A stretch of DNA of 64,000 nt from Sediminibacterium sp. Gen4 (GTDB lineage Bacteria > Bacteroidota > Bacteroidia > Chitinophagales > Chitinophagaceae). Each line of letters begins with the position of its first letter. The first letter of the stretch is position 1. The translations under genes were made by a program, and so were the position numbers. The notes beneath the pieces are model-generated. The model saw nothing but the letters and a program-made list of their open reading frames with translations, did not search any database and was not told where the DNA came from. Positions 37,528 through 46,800 of this stretch are shown one piece after another. Where the stretch lies: positions 1 to 64,000 of the forward strand of contig JACBFI010000003.1 in the NCBI GenBank assembly GCA_013391385.1, written 5' to 3'.

Positions 37528-38352
37528 TTAACTTTCTTCTTGTTCATCCATCTTCTTAATCAAGGCATCACGCAAGCTGTCAAGGAATTTTGTTCTGTTT
37601 ATTTTTCTGGATTTAAGTTCCAAATAGGTATGATAGAAATCGCCTAAATTAATATTAAAAGCAAGTTCAAACGTCTTAGCTATGACTTTGATGTCCGCAT
37701 TTCCATTATCGAAAATACCTTGTGCATATAGGGAATAAATCAGTTCCGTTAATGCTGTTTTGCTTCCTGTCCACTTCAATGTGGAGTTTTCCAAAGCCTT
37801 TTTGTGATTGTTATTGTGAAGCTGGTCTTCAAGATAAACTTGTATCAGGTCATTGGCAATAATTTTCGCCACTTTATAATCGTGAGAAGTAGAGAAGTTT
37901 TGGTCTGCTTCAAAATAAAAAGTGTCCAAACTTAATTTAATATCGTATTTCCCCCGCACAAAGAGCTTCTCGTCAATAAAAGAATTATTGGTTCGGTAGT
38001 ACTTATAAAATTCAAGGTTGTTGTCAAAATACTTTTTGAGTTTAGTTAGTTCACTATTATAATATTTCTTGACAGCTTTCGCTCCATAAGGTTTTTTTGT
38101 TTCAATTTTATAAATGGCATTATAGTAAATGAGTTTTGAAACAATAACAGGTTTCTGATATTTGAAAAAACGGATTTCCTCGTCAACATTTTTAAACCCT
38201 CTCTTTATGACAAAATGTTTTACGTCAGACAAGCAGTTGATTATAATTTTAATAACCGCTTCAATCTGCTGTATCGGGCAGTCGGTTTCAATCTCTAACT
38301 CCTTGATGTTGTCCTCCAGCTTAATTAGTGTTTCATTATAAAATTTTTCCAT
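37528..38352 (-). CDS. rteC: Second RteC-family protein
   Basis: 274 residues with the RteC blocks RFFKYQKPVIVSKLIYYNAIYKIE (partly), FYKYYRTNN and FSTSHDYKVAKIIANDLI. It is only distantly similar to the RteC at 22.7 kb and is more AT-rich. It lies at the end of the minus-strand metal-resistance block, convergent with the methylase-helicase, and may have come with that cargo from another element. The internal ATG at 38352 was chosen over the longer frame. Confidence 0.85.
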   Translation of the reverse strand: MEKFYNETLIKLEDNIKELEIETDCPIQQIEAVIKIIINCLSDVKHFVIKRGFKNVDEEIRFFKYQKPVIVSKLIYYNAIYKIETKKPYGAKAVKKYYNSELTKLKKYFDNNLEFYKYYRTNNSFIDEKLFVRGKYDIKLSLDTFYFEADQNFSTSHDYKVAKIIANDLIQVYLEDQLHNNNHKKALENSTLKWTGSKTALTELIYSLYAQGIFDNGNADIKVIAKTFELAFNINLGDFYHTYLELKSRKINRTKFLDSLRDALIKKMDEQEES

Positions 38353-38442
38353 TCGGTTATTTTGAAATTTCACAAAGACACCAGCGAAGTATCTGAACTG
38401 GGAGTGATGAACTGGTATCATTACATCGGTTTATTTTGTTTA

Positions 38443-39690
38443 TCAAAATGCCTTTTTACGATTACCTTTTGATGACTTAAGGGCTAAAACGGCAATTACA
38501 GCTAAAACCAACGTAAGCATACCTCCATACAAAAATTCTTTTTCGGGAAACCGTGTGCCTAAAAAACCTGCTATCGGGTAAGCGATGGCCCACCATAAAT
38601 GAGAAAAAGCAAAATGAGAACCGTACACTTTGCCTTGGTCTTGCGGCTCTATATTCTCGCCAATCAATGTTTCGGAAGGCATATCGGCAAGGGTTTGACC
38701 TATTCCTGCAAAAACCCATAAGAAGAGTAAGCCATTGTACGGAACGAAGTTGGCAAAGCTGATGGCTAAACCTATCAGGATAGCTCCGCTAATCAGCGAT
38801 ATGCTCCTTGTTTTGGTTTTATCAAGGCTGCCCAACAGAAAAGCTGTAATAGCTGCACCTACTCCGAAAATTGCCATCATCCAGCCGTAATGCTTGTCAT
38901 CTAATTGCAAAGATGTTTTTACCAACCCCACGGTATTGACCAGCACCATAGCTCCGGCAATAGCGGATATAAATTCAATGCTTAGTGAGAACCGTAAAAT
39001 CTTGTTCCCAAACAATAAGCGAATACCTTTTATCACTTCGCTCCACGTATTACCGGGTGGGGTGTTATCTGTATTCACTCCTTTTTGCAGTGCAGCCATC
39101 GGGATAGTCAATATCAAAAGTATGGCAATGAACAGCGTTGCCCCGTTTACAAAGAAAATCTGCTTGGCTCCTAACCATACCGCAAATACTCCCGCCAATG
39201 CAGGACCAAATACACTTAACAACTGAAAGGTTGCCATTGATAAGCCGTTGGCTTCCCTGTATATTTCTTTTTCTACTATCTGCGGAATAATAGCCCTGTA
39301 CGTTGGTGTGAAGAATGCCGCAAATACATTGAGGGCAAATATCAATCCGTACACCTGCCATTCTTTGGTTACGAACGGCAACATACACACGATTGCCATT
39401 CTTGCCAATTGGGTTAACAGCAATATATTCTTACGTATTAATTTTTCAGATACCACGCCTGCAAAGGGCGAAAAAATGATATACGCCGTTACCCGTAATG
39501 TGAGTGCTGATGCCAGTATAGCTGCAGCATTACCGGGGTTGATTTGATAGGTAAGCAATGCCAGTCCCAACCAGGTAAAGGCATCACCAAACAGGCTTGC
39601 GATTTGGGCAAAATAAAGTCTTGCGAAAGTCGAGTTCCGTAACGTTTTAAATGGTTCTGTAAATATTTTTAGTAAAGGTCTTGTTTCCAT
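38443..39690 (-). CDS. MFS efflux transporter
   Basis: A 415-residue membrane protein with about 12 helices of the major facilitator type, of the EntS/Bcr-like branch: RLYFAQIASLFGDAFTWLGLALL near the start (cut), SPFAGVVSEKLIRKNILLLT with the loop 2-3 motif, and PTYRAIIPQIVEKE. The substrate is unknown. It ends the metal-resistance gene block, which hints at but does not prove export of a metal chelate. The start is an ATG 25 codons into the open frame, matching the family N-terminus. Confidence 0.85.
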   Translation of the reverse strand: METRPLLKIFTEPFKTLRNSTFARLYFAQIASLFGDAFTWLGLALLTYQINPGNAAAILASALTLRVTAYIIFSPFAGVVSEKLIRKNILLLTQLARMAIVCMLPFVTKEWQVYGLIFALNVFAAFFTPTYRAIIPQIVEKEIYREANGLSMATFQLLSVFGPALAGVFAVWLGAKQIFFVNGATLFIAILLILTIPMAALQKGVNTDNTPPGNTWSEVIKGIRLLFGNKILRFSLSIEFISAIAGAMVLVNTVGLVKTSLQLDDKHYGWMMAIFGVGAAITAFLLGSLDKTKTRSISLISGAILIGLAISFANFVPYNGLLFLWVFAGIGQTLADMPSETLIGENIEPQDQGKVYGSHFAFSHLWWAIAYPIAGFLGTRFPEKEFLYGGMLTLVLAVIAVLALKSSKGNRKKAF

Positions 39691-39709
39691 ATAATGTTTG
39701 TTTAAGTCG

Positions 39710-40033
39710 CTACCAAAGGCAATCCTGAAAATCGGTTGCCATATGTAACAATAGTCCAAGTGCAATAATCCTGGTTATTTTATTGCCGAACAAGAACAAC
39801 AGGAAATACACTGCTATTGCGTAGTACGAATGCAGAAAATGAAACCCTACGCTGCATCTGTTCGGGTCGAATATCGGTTCTGCAAACAGGTGGTCTACAT
39901 CAACAAGCATTGTCAATAATAAAATTATCCAGACCATCTTCCATTCCTTTTTGAAAAACACAAAGGCAATCAATCCCGGAAATAGAAGGTGTAAAGAATA
40001 GTGGACAATATTTTGCAGTACGAATAAGGACAT
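39710..40033 (-). CDS. Small DUF6122-like membrane protein
   Basis: A 107-residue protein with three to four hydrophobic helices. It has conserved acidic and His residues: LHLLFPGLIAFVFF, LLTMLVDVDHLFAEPIFDP, GFHFLHSYYAIAVY and LLLHMATDFQDC. The D-x-D-H and H-x-x-D pattern resembles membrane metal-dependent hydrolases of the YbcI type. It is often found near metal-resistance genes; role unknown. Confidence 0.65.
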   Translation of the reverse strand: MSLFVLQNIVHYSLHLLFPGLIAFVFFKKEWKMVWIILLLTMLVDVDHLFAEPIFDPNRCSVGFHFLHSYYAIAVYFLLFLFGNKITRIIALGLLLHMATDFQDCLW

Positions 40034-40183
40034 TTTTTAGGTTAATATTTTTTGTTCATTTCTGGTTGAATTTGAGTTGTCTTAACAAATTAATTGTAAA
40101 TAAAAGCCTTGCGAAAGATGTATTCCGCAAAGCCTTATTATTTCATTGTCAGTTGTCAATCACTGTAATGATAGATTGAAAAA

Positions 40184-40606
40184 TTAATGTTGATGACCGT
40201 GGGCTTTTTCAGCATCAGAAACTTCATTTTTAAATTTTCCAACCAACTTTTTGTCCTCATAGGTAATAGTAACGGTGCAATTTGTATAAATACCATTTTT
40301 AGGCAACGCAACTGTCAATGCTCCATTTTTACCTGCAATAAGATTTGCCGTTGATTTTGTACCGTTTTCAAAAGCGAACTCTACCGAGCCGGTAGCTGTT
40401 TTATTCAATGTCTTGGCACTGGCATCCAGCACATAAAAGGTAAGCGCATTGTTGGCTTTTACCATTTCGATGTGGTAGTTGTCAATATCTACCATTTTAC
40501 CCCCGTGCGGAGCCGCACCGTGTCCGCTTTGAGCCATTGCAGGAGTAATTGCCAAAGTTGTCATTGCGATAACTAATGACATTCCGATTGATTTGATTTT
40601 TCTCAT
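40184..40606 (-). CDS. Secreted His-containing hypothetical protein
   Basis: 140 residues with a clear signal peptide (MRKIKSIGMSLVIAMTTLAI, cleavage after AMA). The mature N-terminus is SGHGAAPHGGK and the C-terminus EKAHGHQH, so both ends carry possible metal ligands around a beta-rich core. It lies directly after the P-type ATPase gene (33 nt) and probably acts in the periplasm as a metal-binding accessory. The 144-nt gap to the next gene holds no gene. Confidence 0.65.
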   Translation of the reverse strand: MRKIKSIGMSLVIAMTTLAITPAMAQSGHGAAPHGGKMVDIDNYHIEMVKANNALTFYVLDASAKTLNKTATGSVEFAFENGTKSTANLIAGKNGALTVALPKNGIYTNCTVTITYEDKKLVGKFKNEVSDAEKAHGHQH

Positions 40607-40638
40607 TTTTTTTGATTTTAAAAGTGAATAATTATGAA

Positions 40639-42477
40639 TTAAATTTTTACCCTAAGTAATTTGATTGAATTAAGAAACACGAGTGTATCGGGCAACAGGT
40701 GGATGATTGCTGCCTGTACGGGTCCTAACACACCCATTAATACCAATGTGATACCTACAACGTGTACCACACCTACGCCACCGATGATATTTTCTTTAAT
40801 GGTTCTGAATGCTTTTTTACTGATAGCTTTAGACCGGGCTATTTTCTCCAGTTTATCTTCCACCAATACTATATCCGCAGCTTCCATAGCGGCTTGTGTA
40901 CCCACAATGCCCATAGAAATACCGACATTCGCCTGTACCAAAGCAGGGGCATCGTTAATGCCATCACCAACCATCGCCACTTTCTCTCCTTTGGATTGTA
41001 GTTCCTGAATTGCTTTGATTTTATCTTCAGGCAACATATCTGCCCTGAACGATGTGATACCCAACTGCCCTGATACGTGTGCTGCCGTCTGCGGATTGTC
41101 GCCTGTGAGCATAATGATATTTTCCACGCCGCTTCTTTTCAATTCCTCAATCATTTCTTTTGCTCCCGGACGTATCGCATCTGACACATAAAATACGGAT
41201 GCCGCACTGCCATCCACTGCCATATAAATAGCCGTATCGGTGAGGTTTTCGCTATTGACGGTTACGGAAATAGTATGGTCTTCCATCAGCGTTTTATTCC
41301 CTATCAGCACTTTTTTATTATTGATGGTAGCACTGATGCCTTTGCCTTTGAATACCTCAAAAGCCGTAGGCTCTGATAGTGAAACGCCCATATTGCCTGC
41401 ATATATCAATATCGCATTGGCAAGGGGATGACTGGAACGGTTTTCGGCTGATGCAGCTAACTGGACCAACTCCTTTTCGGTAAAACCGTCATTCAGGATT
41501 TCTATTTTATTAACGGTTGGTTTACCTGCGGTCAATGTGCCTGTTTTATCAAAAACGATGGTTTTTATCTTTGCCAGTTCTTCCAAGAATTTGCCGCCTT
41601 TTACAAGGATACCCTCTCTTGCAGCCCTTGCTATGGCGGAAATGGTTACCAAAGGAGTAGCCAGACCTAATTCAGCAGGGGAAGTGAAAATAAGCAGGGC
41701 AATCACCAGCTTTACATCTTTTGTTAATAGGTAAACGCCCAATACAAAAACGAAAACAACGGGTATCAGCCACGCTGCTACCTTATCCGTTAATTTTTCG
41801 ATTGGGGCTTTACTGCTTTCCGCTTCTTCTACCAAAGCGATAATCCGTGAAAACACCGTGTCCTTTCCCGCTTTGGTCATTTCCACATCCAAAGCACCCA
41901 ATTCCAGTATTGTGCCTGCAAAAACCTCTATACCGGAAGTTTTTTCCACAGGTACGCTTTCGCCTGTTATGGGTGCTTGGTTTACAGACCCCGAACCTGC
42001 CACCACCTTACCGTCAACGGATATCTTTTCGCCTGCTTTTACCACCACAATATCACCCACTGCCAGCGATGCAATAGATACGGACTGCTCTCTGCCGTCT
42101 TTTTTTAATATGGCTGTCTGTGGTACAGAACCGATGAGTTCCTTTATAGATGCTCTTGCTCTCTCACCGCTTGCACTGGCAATGTATTCGGCAATCAGGA
42201 TAATCATCAGCACCACTGAACCCGCCAGGTATTCTTTACCTATGACCGATACGATGACCGCTATGGAAATAAACAATTCCGTTCCGATTTTCCGCTCCCT
42301 GATAAGTTCCACGGTGGCGGTTTTCAGCAGCGAATACAAACCGAAAGCCATTGCTGCCAGCAATACAGGAAGCGGTATAATCTCTAAATAAAACAACAGG
42401 CTGGCAATGCCCACTGTAATAATGCGTATGATTTCCCAAAAGAATTGCCGGGAAAAAAATGTTTCGAGTGTCCCCAT
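40639..42477 (-). CDS. Heavy-metal P1B-type ATPase without an N-terminal metal-binding domain
   Basis: A 612-residue cation pump. Present are the TGES actuator motif (ITGESVPVEK), phosphorylation Asp310 in FDKTGTLT, the P1B-specific SHPLANAIL and the GDGINDAP hinge. The transmembrane metal-selectivity motif, CPC in zinc/cadmium pumps and SPC in cobalt pumps, reads SPA here (Ser266-Pro267-Ala268 in FTSPAELGLATP). There is no N-terminal HMA domain. Metal specificity therefore cannot be predicted. It lies in the operon with the CzcB/CzcA genes. Confidence 0.92.
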   Translation of the reverse strand: MGTLETFFSRQFFWEIIRIITVGIASLLFYLEIIPLPVLLAAMAFGLYSLLKTATVELIRERKIGTELFISIAVIVSVIGKEYLAGSVVLMIILIAEYIASASGERARASIKELIGSVPQTAILKKDGREQSVSIASLAVGDIVVVKAGEKISVDGKVVAGSGSVNQAPITGESVPVEKTSGIEVFAGTILELGALDVEMTKAGKDTVFSRIIALVEEAESSKAPIEKLTDKVAAWLIPVVFVFVLGVYLLTKDVKLVIALLIFTSPAELGLATPLVTISAIARAAREGILVKGGKFLEELAKIKTIVFDKTGTLTAGKPTVNKIEILNDGFTEKELVQLAASAENRSSHPLANAILIYAGNMGVSLSEPTAFEVFKGKGISATINNKKVLIGNKTLMEDHTISVTVNSENLTDTAIYMAVDGSAASVFYVSDAIRPGAKEMIEELKRSGVENIIMLTGDNPQTAAHVSGQLGITSFRADMLPEDKIKAIQELQSKGEKVAMVGDGINDAPALVQANVGISMGIVGTQAAMEAADIVLVEDKLEKIARSKAISKKAFRTIKENIIGGVGVVHVVGITLVLMGVLGPVQAAIIHLLPDTLVFLNSIKLLRVKI

Positions 42478-42487
42478 TTTATACTAT

Positions 42488-42688
42488 TTAGTGTTTATGA
42501 TTATTGCCCACATTAATATTGGAAAGTATTCCTGATAAGATGAGTAAAAGGATAAGAAGTAATATCGCTACCACCCAAAGACCTCGTTTGAGCATTTTAC
42601 CGCTCCATTTATCTTTGGGTGGATTGCTACCTTTTTTTGCTGAAGGCGGCACGTATTTCTTTTTTCTTTTATTCTTCTTCCTCGGCAT
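42488..42688 (-). CDS. Small basic single-span membrane protein
   Basis: 66 residues: a very basic N-terminus (MPRKKNKRKKKYVPP), one hydrophobic helix (LWVVAILLLILLLILSGIL) and a His-containing tail (NNHKH). It overlaps the end of the CzcB-like gene by 20 bp and stops 11 nt before the ATPase gene, so it is co-translated with both. It may be an accessory subunit of the pump; function unknown. Confidence 0.6.
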   Translation of the reverse strand: MPRKKNKRKKKYVPPSAKKGSNPPKDKWSGKMLKRGLWVVAILLLILLLILSGILSNINVGNNHKH

Positions 42689-43868
42689 TTTTTATTGCAG
42701 ATAAAATGGTATAAGCATTTTTGGTAACTACCGTAAGTTGTCCTGCATTGACAGTTGACGGCAATTCAATAGCCGTGTAGCCTGCCTGCTCAACGCCTTT
42801 TGAAACCGGGATTAACTGGAATGTATGGTTACCTTTTTCCTGATTTGTCTGAACAATAATATAGTCCGCCCCCTCTAACTGCACAAGGGCATCAGTCGGA
42901 ACGGCATTTTGTTGTTCTGCTCCGGTTTCAAGTAATGCCTTTACAAACATTCCCGGTAACAAGCCCTGTCTGTTGGCAAGGTGGCAATGCACTGGTATCA
43001 TTTTATTATCATCCGTAGCCTGCCCAACCAAATATACTTTAGCGGTTCTGTCGTACTTGCTTTCGTTGGATAATGAGAACTTTACCGATTGCCCCGGACG
43101 GATTTTACCCAGGTCTTTTTCAAAAGCATTCAATGCAAGGTGCAGGTCGTTTGTTCCCATAATTTCAAAAAGTACATCGGTGGAGGCAACGTATTTCCCG
43201 ATGTTCACATTGCTTGCTTTTATATATCCGGCGATGGGAGCATATACATTGGCTGTTCTTGAAATACTATTGCTTTTCCTCAAAGCCGAACTGCTAATCC
43301 CTATCAAAGCCATCTGCTGTTCCAATCCTGAAATTTTGGCTTTCATCACTTTAAGGTCGGAGCTGACCTGCTGGAAAGTTTTAGCAGAATTGATATCTTC
43401 TTCCCTTAACTGCTGCTGCCTTTTGTATTCTGTTTCCAAATATTCAAGGCGACCTATGCTCTCTAAATATTCCTGTTGGATAGAGATAAATTCAGGATTT
43501 TCCAGTGTGGCTAATAACTGCCCCTTTCTCACCTGCTGCCCCGGCAGTAAACCGGAGGTTTTGATGTATCCGCCCAATGGTGCTGATACAGAAGCAACGC
43601 TTCCCGGCTCGGCATCTATGACACCTGTAAGTTTTATGATACTACTTAGGTTGCGGCTTTCGATTGTGCCTGTTTGAATGTCGGACAACTTAAATTGGTC
43701 GTCTGTAAACGTGATGGTCTTAACAGCGTTTGCCGTGGTGTCGGTCGCTGCCTGTTCGGGAACTTCCTTACTTTCTTGCGTATTGCCGTCTTTTTTGTCT
43801 TTGCAGGAAGATACTGTTATCATTGCAAAGAGCAGTAGCGGCAGATATTTTATTGATGATTTTATCAT
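42669..43868 (-). CDS. RND efflux periplasmic adaptor (CzcB/CusB-like)
   Basis: A 399-residue membrane fusion protein linking the RND pump to the outer-membrane channel. It starts with a lipoprotein signal (LLLFAMITVSSC, lipobox Cys22). The lipoyl half-motifs are SVSAPLGGYIKTSGLLPGQQ and NVYAPIAGYIKASNVNIG, flanking a coiled-coil hairpin (EYLESIGRLEYLETEYKRQQ). It lies 17 nt after the CzcA-like gene. Confidence 0.92.
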   Translation of the reverse strand: MIKSSIKYLPLLLFAMITVSSCKDKKDGNTQESKEVPEQAATDTTANAVKTITFTDDQFKLSDIQTGTIESRNLSSIIKLTGVIDAEPGSVASVSAPLGGYIKTSGLLPGQQVRKGQLLATLENPEFISIQQEYLESIGRLEYLETEYKRQQQLREEDINSAKTFQQVSSDLKVMKAKISGLEQQMALIGISSSALRKSNSISRTANVYAPIAGYIKASNVNIGKYVASTDVLFEIMGTNDLHLALNAFEKDLGKIRPGQSVKFSLSNESKYDRTAKVYLVGQATDDNKMIPVHCHLANRQGLLPGMFVKALLETGAEQQNAVPTDALVQLEGADYIIVQTNQEKGNHTFQLIPVSKGVEQAGYTAIELPSTVNAGQLTVVTKNAYTILSAIKNAEEEE

Positions 43869-43885
43869 TGCTTTAAAAATTTTGA

Positions 43886-46800
43886 TTACTTGGTTCCTAA
43901 AATCGCTTCTATTGAAATCACTACCTGATTATAGTTGTACAGGTTATCCAAATATTCTGAATGAATATTGCTGGATAAGGTGAGGTTCTGCAAATACTGG
44001 GTATAGGATATATCACCGCTCCTGAAACTTTTATCAGAGTTCTTAATAATCAAATCAGCCTGCGGTAAAGCCTCCTGCTCATAATAGGTGAGCGACTTCT
44101 GGAATTTGTTATATTCCTGTACCAACTCTTTTAGTCTTCCGTTCAGGTTAGTGACAGTAAGTTCAACCTCTGCTTTTGCCCTTTGCTCGCTGATTTTGGA
44201 AGCGTTTATCCTTGACTTGTAGCCACCCGGAAATAAAGGAATAGCTACGCCGACCTGAAAGAAATTAAACCTGTCCCGTCCTGTATAAGTTCGCTCAACT
44301 CCATCTATGAATTGGGTTCCTTTGTAAGTTTGGCTGCTAAATCCAAGAATAATGTCGGGTAACATTTTACTTCTCTCCAAAGCCGTGGTCTGTCGATTGA
44401 CCGCAATTTGCTGTTGCAGATAGTTTAACAACGGATTGTCCGCAGGCGAAACATTTTGCTGTGGCAGTAATAGCTCTCTTGCAACCAGTAACGTATCTGC
44501 AATGGTTATGTCGTCCGTAGTATTTAACAGTGTTTGAAGAAGCTGGTTGGCGATTTTTATATCAGCATTCGTCTTTTCCAGTTCATTTTGTATCTGCTTT
44601 GACTGAACCGATGAGGTGATGTTCTCCAAACTGGTCGCTTCTCCGGTTTTATACCTTATATTGCTTGCCTTGCTTAGTTTCACATATATCGTGTCGAGTT
44701 CCACCAAAAGTTTTCTTCGCTCCAATGCGTACTGGTATTGAACATAAGCCAGTTTTACGCTACGCACAAGGTCATTTCCTGTCACGGCTTTATAGGCTTC
44801 GCTACTCTTTATTCTCTCTTGTGCCAGTTTCGACTGGTTACTATATACGGTTGGAAAATCTATCCTTTGACCCACATTAAGCAGGTTATCCGTTATGGTG
44901 GGATTACTGACCACGCCCTGTGTATAGGAAAATTCCGTTTTGGGCATCGTAACGCTGCCTTTTTTTAGAGCTTGCTGCAGGTTGATGTCATAATTGGAAA
45001 TTTTCATCTGCGTGTTATTTTTCAAGGCTTCATCAATGGATTGCTGCAAGGTCAATGTCCTTGTTGGGGTCTGCGCATTGCCAAGCAAAGGCAACAGGAA
45101 TAGCCCCAAAACCAAAATTGTTACAGGAACGGTCTTCATTCTCTTCTTTTTAGGGGGACGGGTAAAATAAATGTAAAGCACTGGCAACACCACCAAAGTC
45201 AGCGCCGTAGCGGTAATCAATCCTCCTATGACCACGGTTGCCAGCGGGCGTTGTACTTCCGCACCAGACGAGGATGATAACGCCATCGGCAGGAAGCCTA
45301 ACGAGGCTACGGTTGCTGTCATTAACACGGGTCTTAACCTTACCCGTGTACCGATGCGCACCCGTTCATAAATATCCGTTATACCGTCTTTCTCCAATCG
45401 GTTGAACTCAGCAATCAATACAATACCATTCAGTACGGCAACTCCAAAGAGTGCAATAAACCCTACTCCGGCTGATATACTGAAAGGCATATCCCGGATA
45501 AGCAAAGCGAACACGCCACCGATAGCCGACAATGGGATGGCAGTAAATATGAGCAGTCCCTGCTTTATGGAATGGAACGTGAAATATAAAAGCACCAGGA
45601 TAAGTAGTAGGGCTACGGGTAACGCTACTGCAAGCCTTGCATTGGCTTCTTCGAGATTTTTGAACTGCCCGCCATAGGTAACGTAATAGCCCGCTGGCAT
45701 TTTTACTTTGGCAGCGATAACATCCTGAATATCGTTTACGATACTCTTGACGTCACGGTTACGGACATTAAAGCCTACCGTAATCCGCCTTTTGGCATTA
45801 TCCCTTTGTATCTGCACAGGTCCCGGCTTAAAGCTGATTTCTGCGACCTCGCTCAAAGGAATTTGTTGCCCGTCCGGTGTACTTACAAATAAGTTCTGCA
45901 CATCGGTTATGTCCACACGGGAAGCACTGTCGAGCCTGACTACCAAATCAAATCGGCGTTCGCCCTCATAGACCAGACCTGCAACCTCGCCTGCAAATCC
46001 TGCTGCAATGGCACTGTTCACATCTTCTATGTTCATTCCGTACTGACCAATTTTGTCACGGTTGAACTGGATACTGATTTGCGGCAAGCCTGTTATTTCT
46101 TCTACATATAAATCCTCAACACCATCAACGGACTTGATTTTCTTGCCTACATCAGAAGCTATATCTGAAAGTATATCCAAGTCCTCACCATAAATCTTTA
46201 ATACCACGTCTTGCTTCGCCCCGGTAAGGAGTTCGTTAAAACGCATTTGAATAGGCTGCTGAAAGCTGAATGTTGCATTTGGAATAACGGACAGGGATTG
46301 CTGCATTTTTTCAATCAATTCTTCTCTGTCTGCCGCACTTGTCCATTCTTTCTTAGGTTTAAGTACCACTACCATATCTCCCGCTTCAATAGGCATCGGG
46401 TCGGTAGGAATTTCACCCGAACCTATTTTATTGACCACCTGTTTTACTTCGGGGTAATTCTTCAATAGAATGGTTTGTGCCTTTTGGGAAACATCTATCA
46501 TTTGGTTGATGGAACTTCCAACGGGAACCCTTGTTTCTACGGCAAAATCGCCCTCGTCCAACTGCGGGATAAATTCACCGCCCATTCTGTTGAATGTGAT
46601 AAGTGTGATGATGAACAATACCACCGCAACCGATACTACTAAAAGTTTGCGCTTCATCGCACCGTTAATAATGGGGGTATAAACTTTTTGTATGGCGTTC
46701 ATCATCCTATCGGAAAAGTTTTCCTTGTGTGATGTTTTTTTACTCAACACTAACGCAGACATCATCGGAACATAAGTGAACGACAACAGGAATGCTCCTA

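Noticed and set aside
40104-40136. Terminator-like pair of AAGCCTT strings after the His-containing protein
   Set aside because: The strings are direct rather than inverted; only about five base pairs can form.
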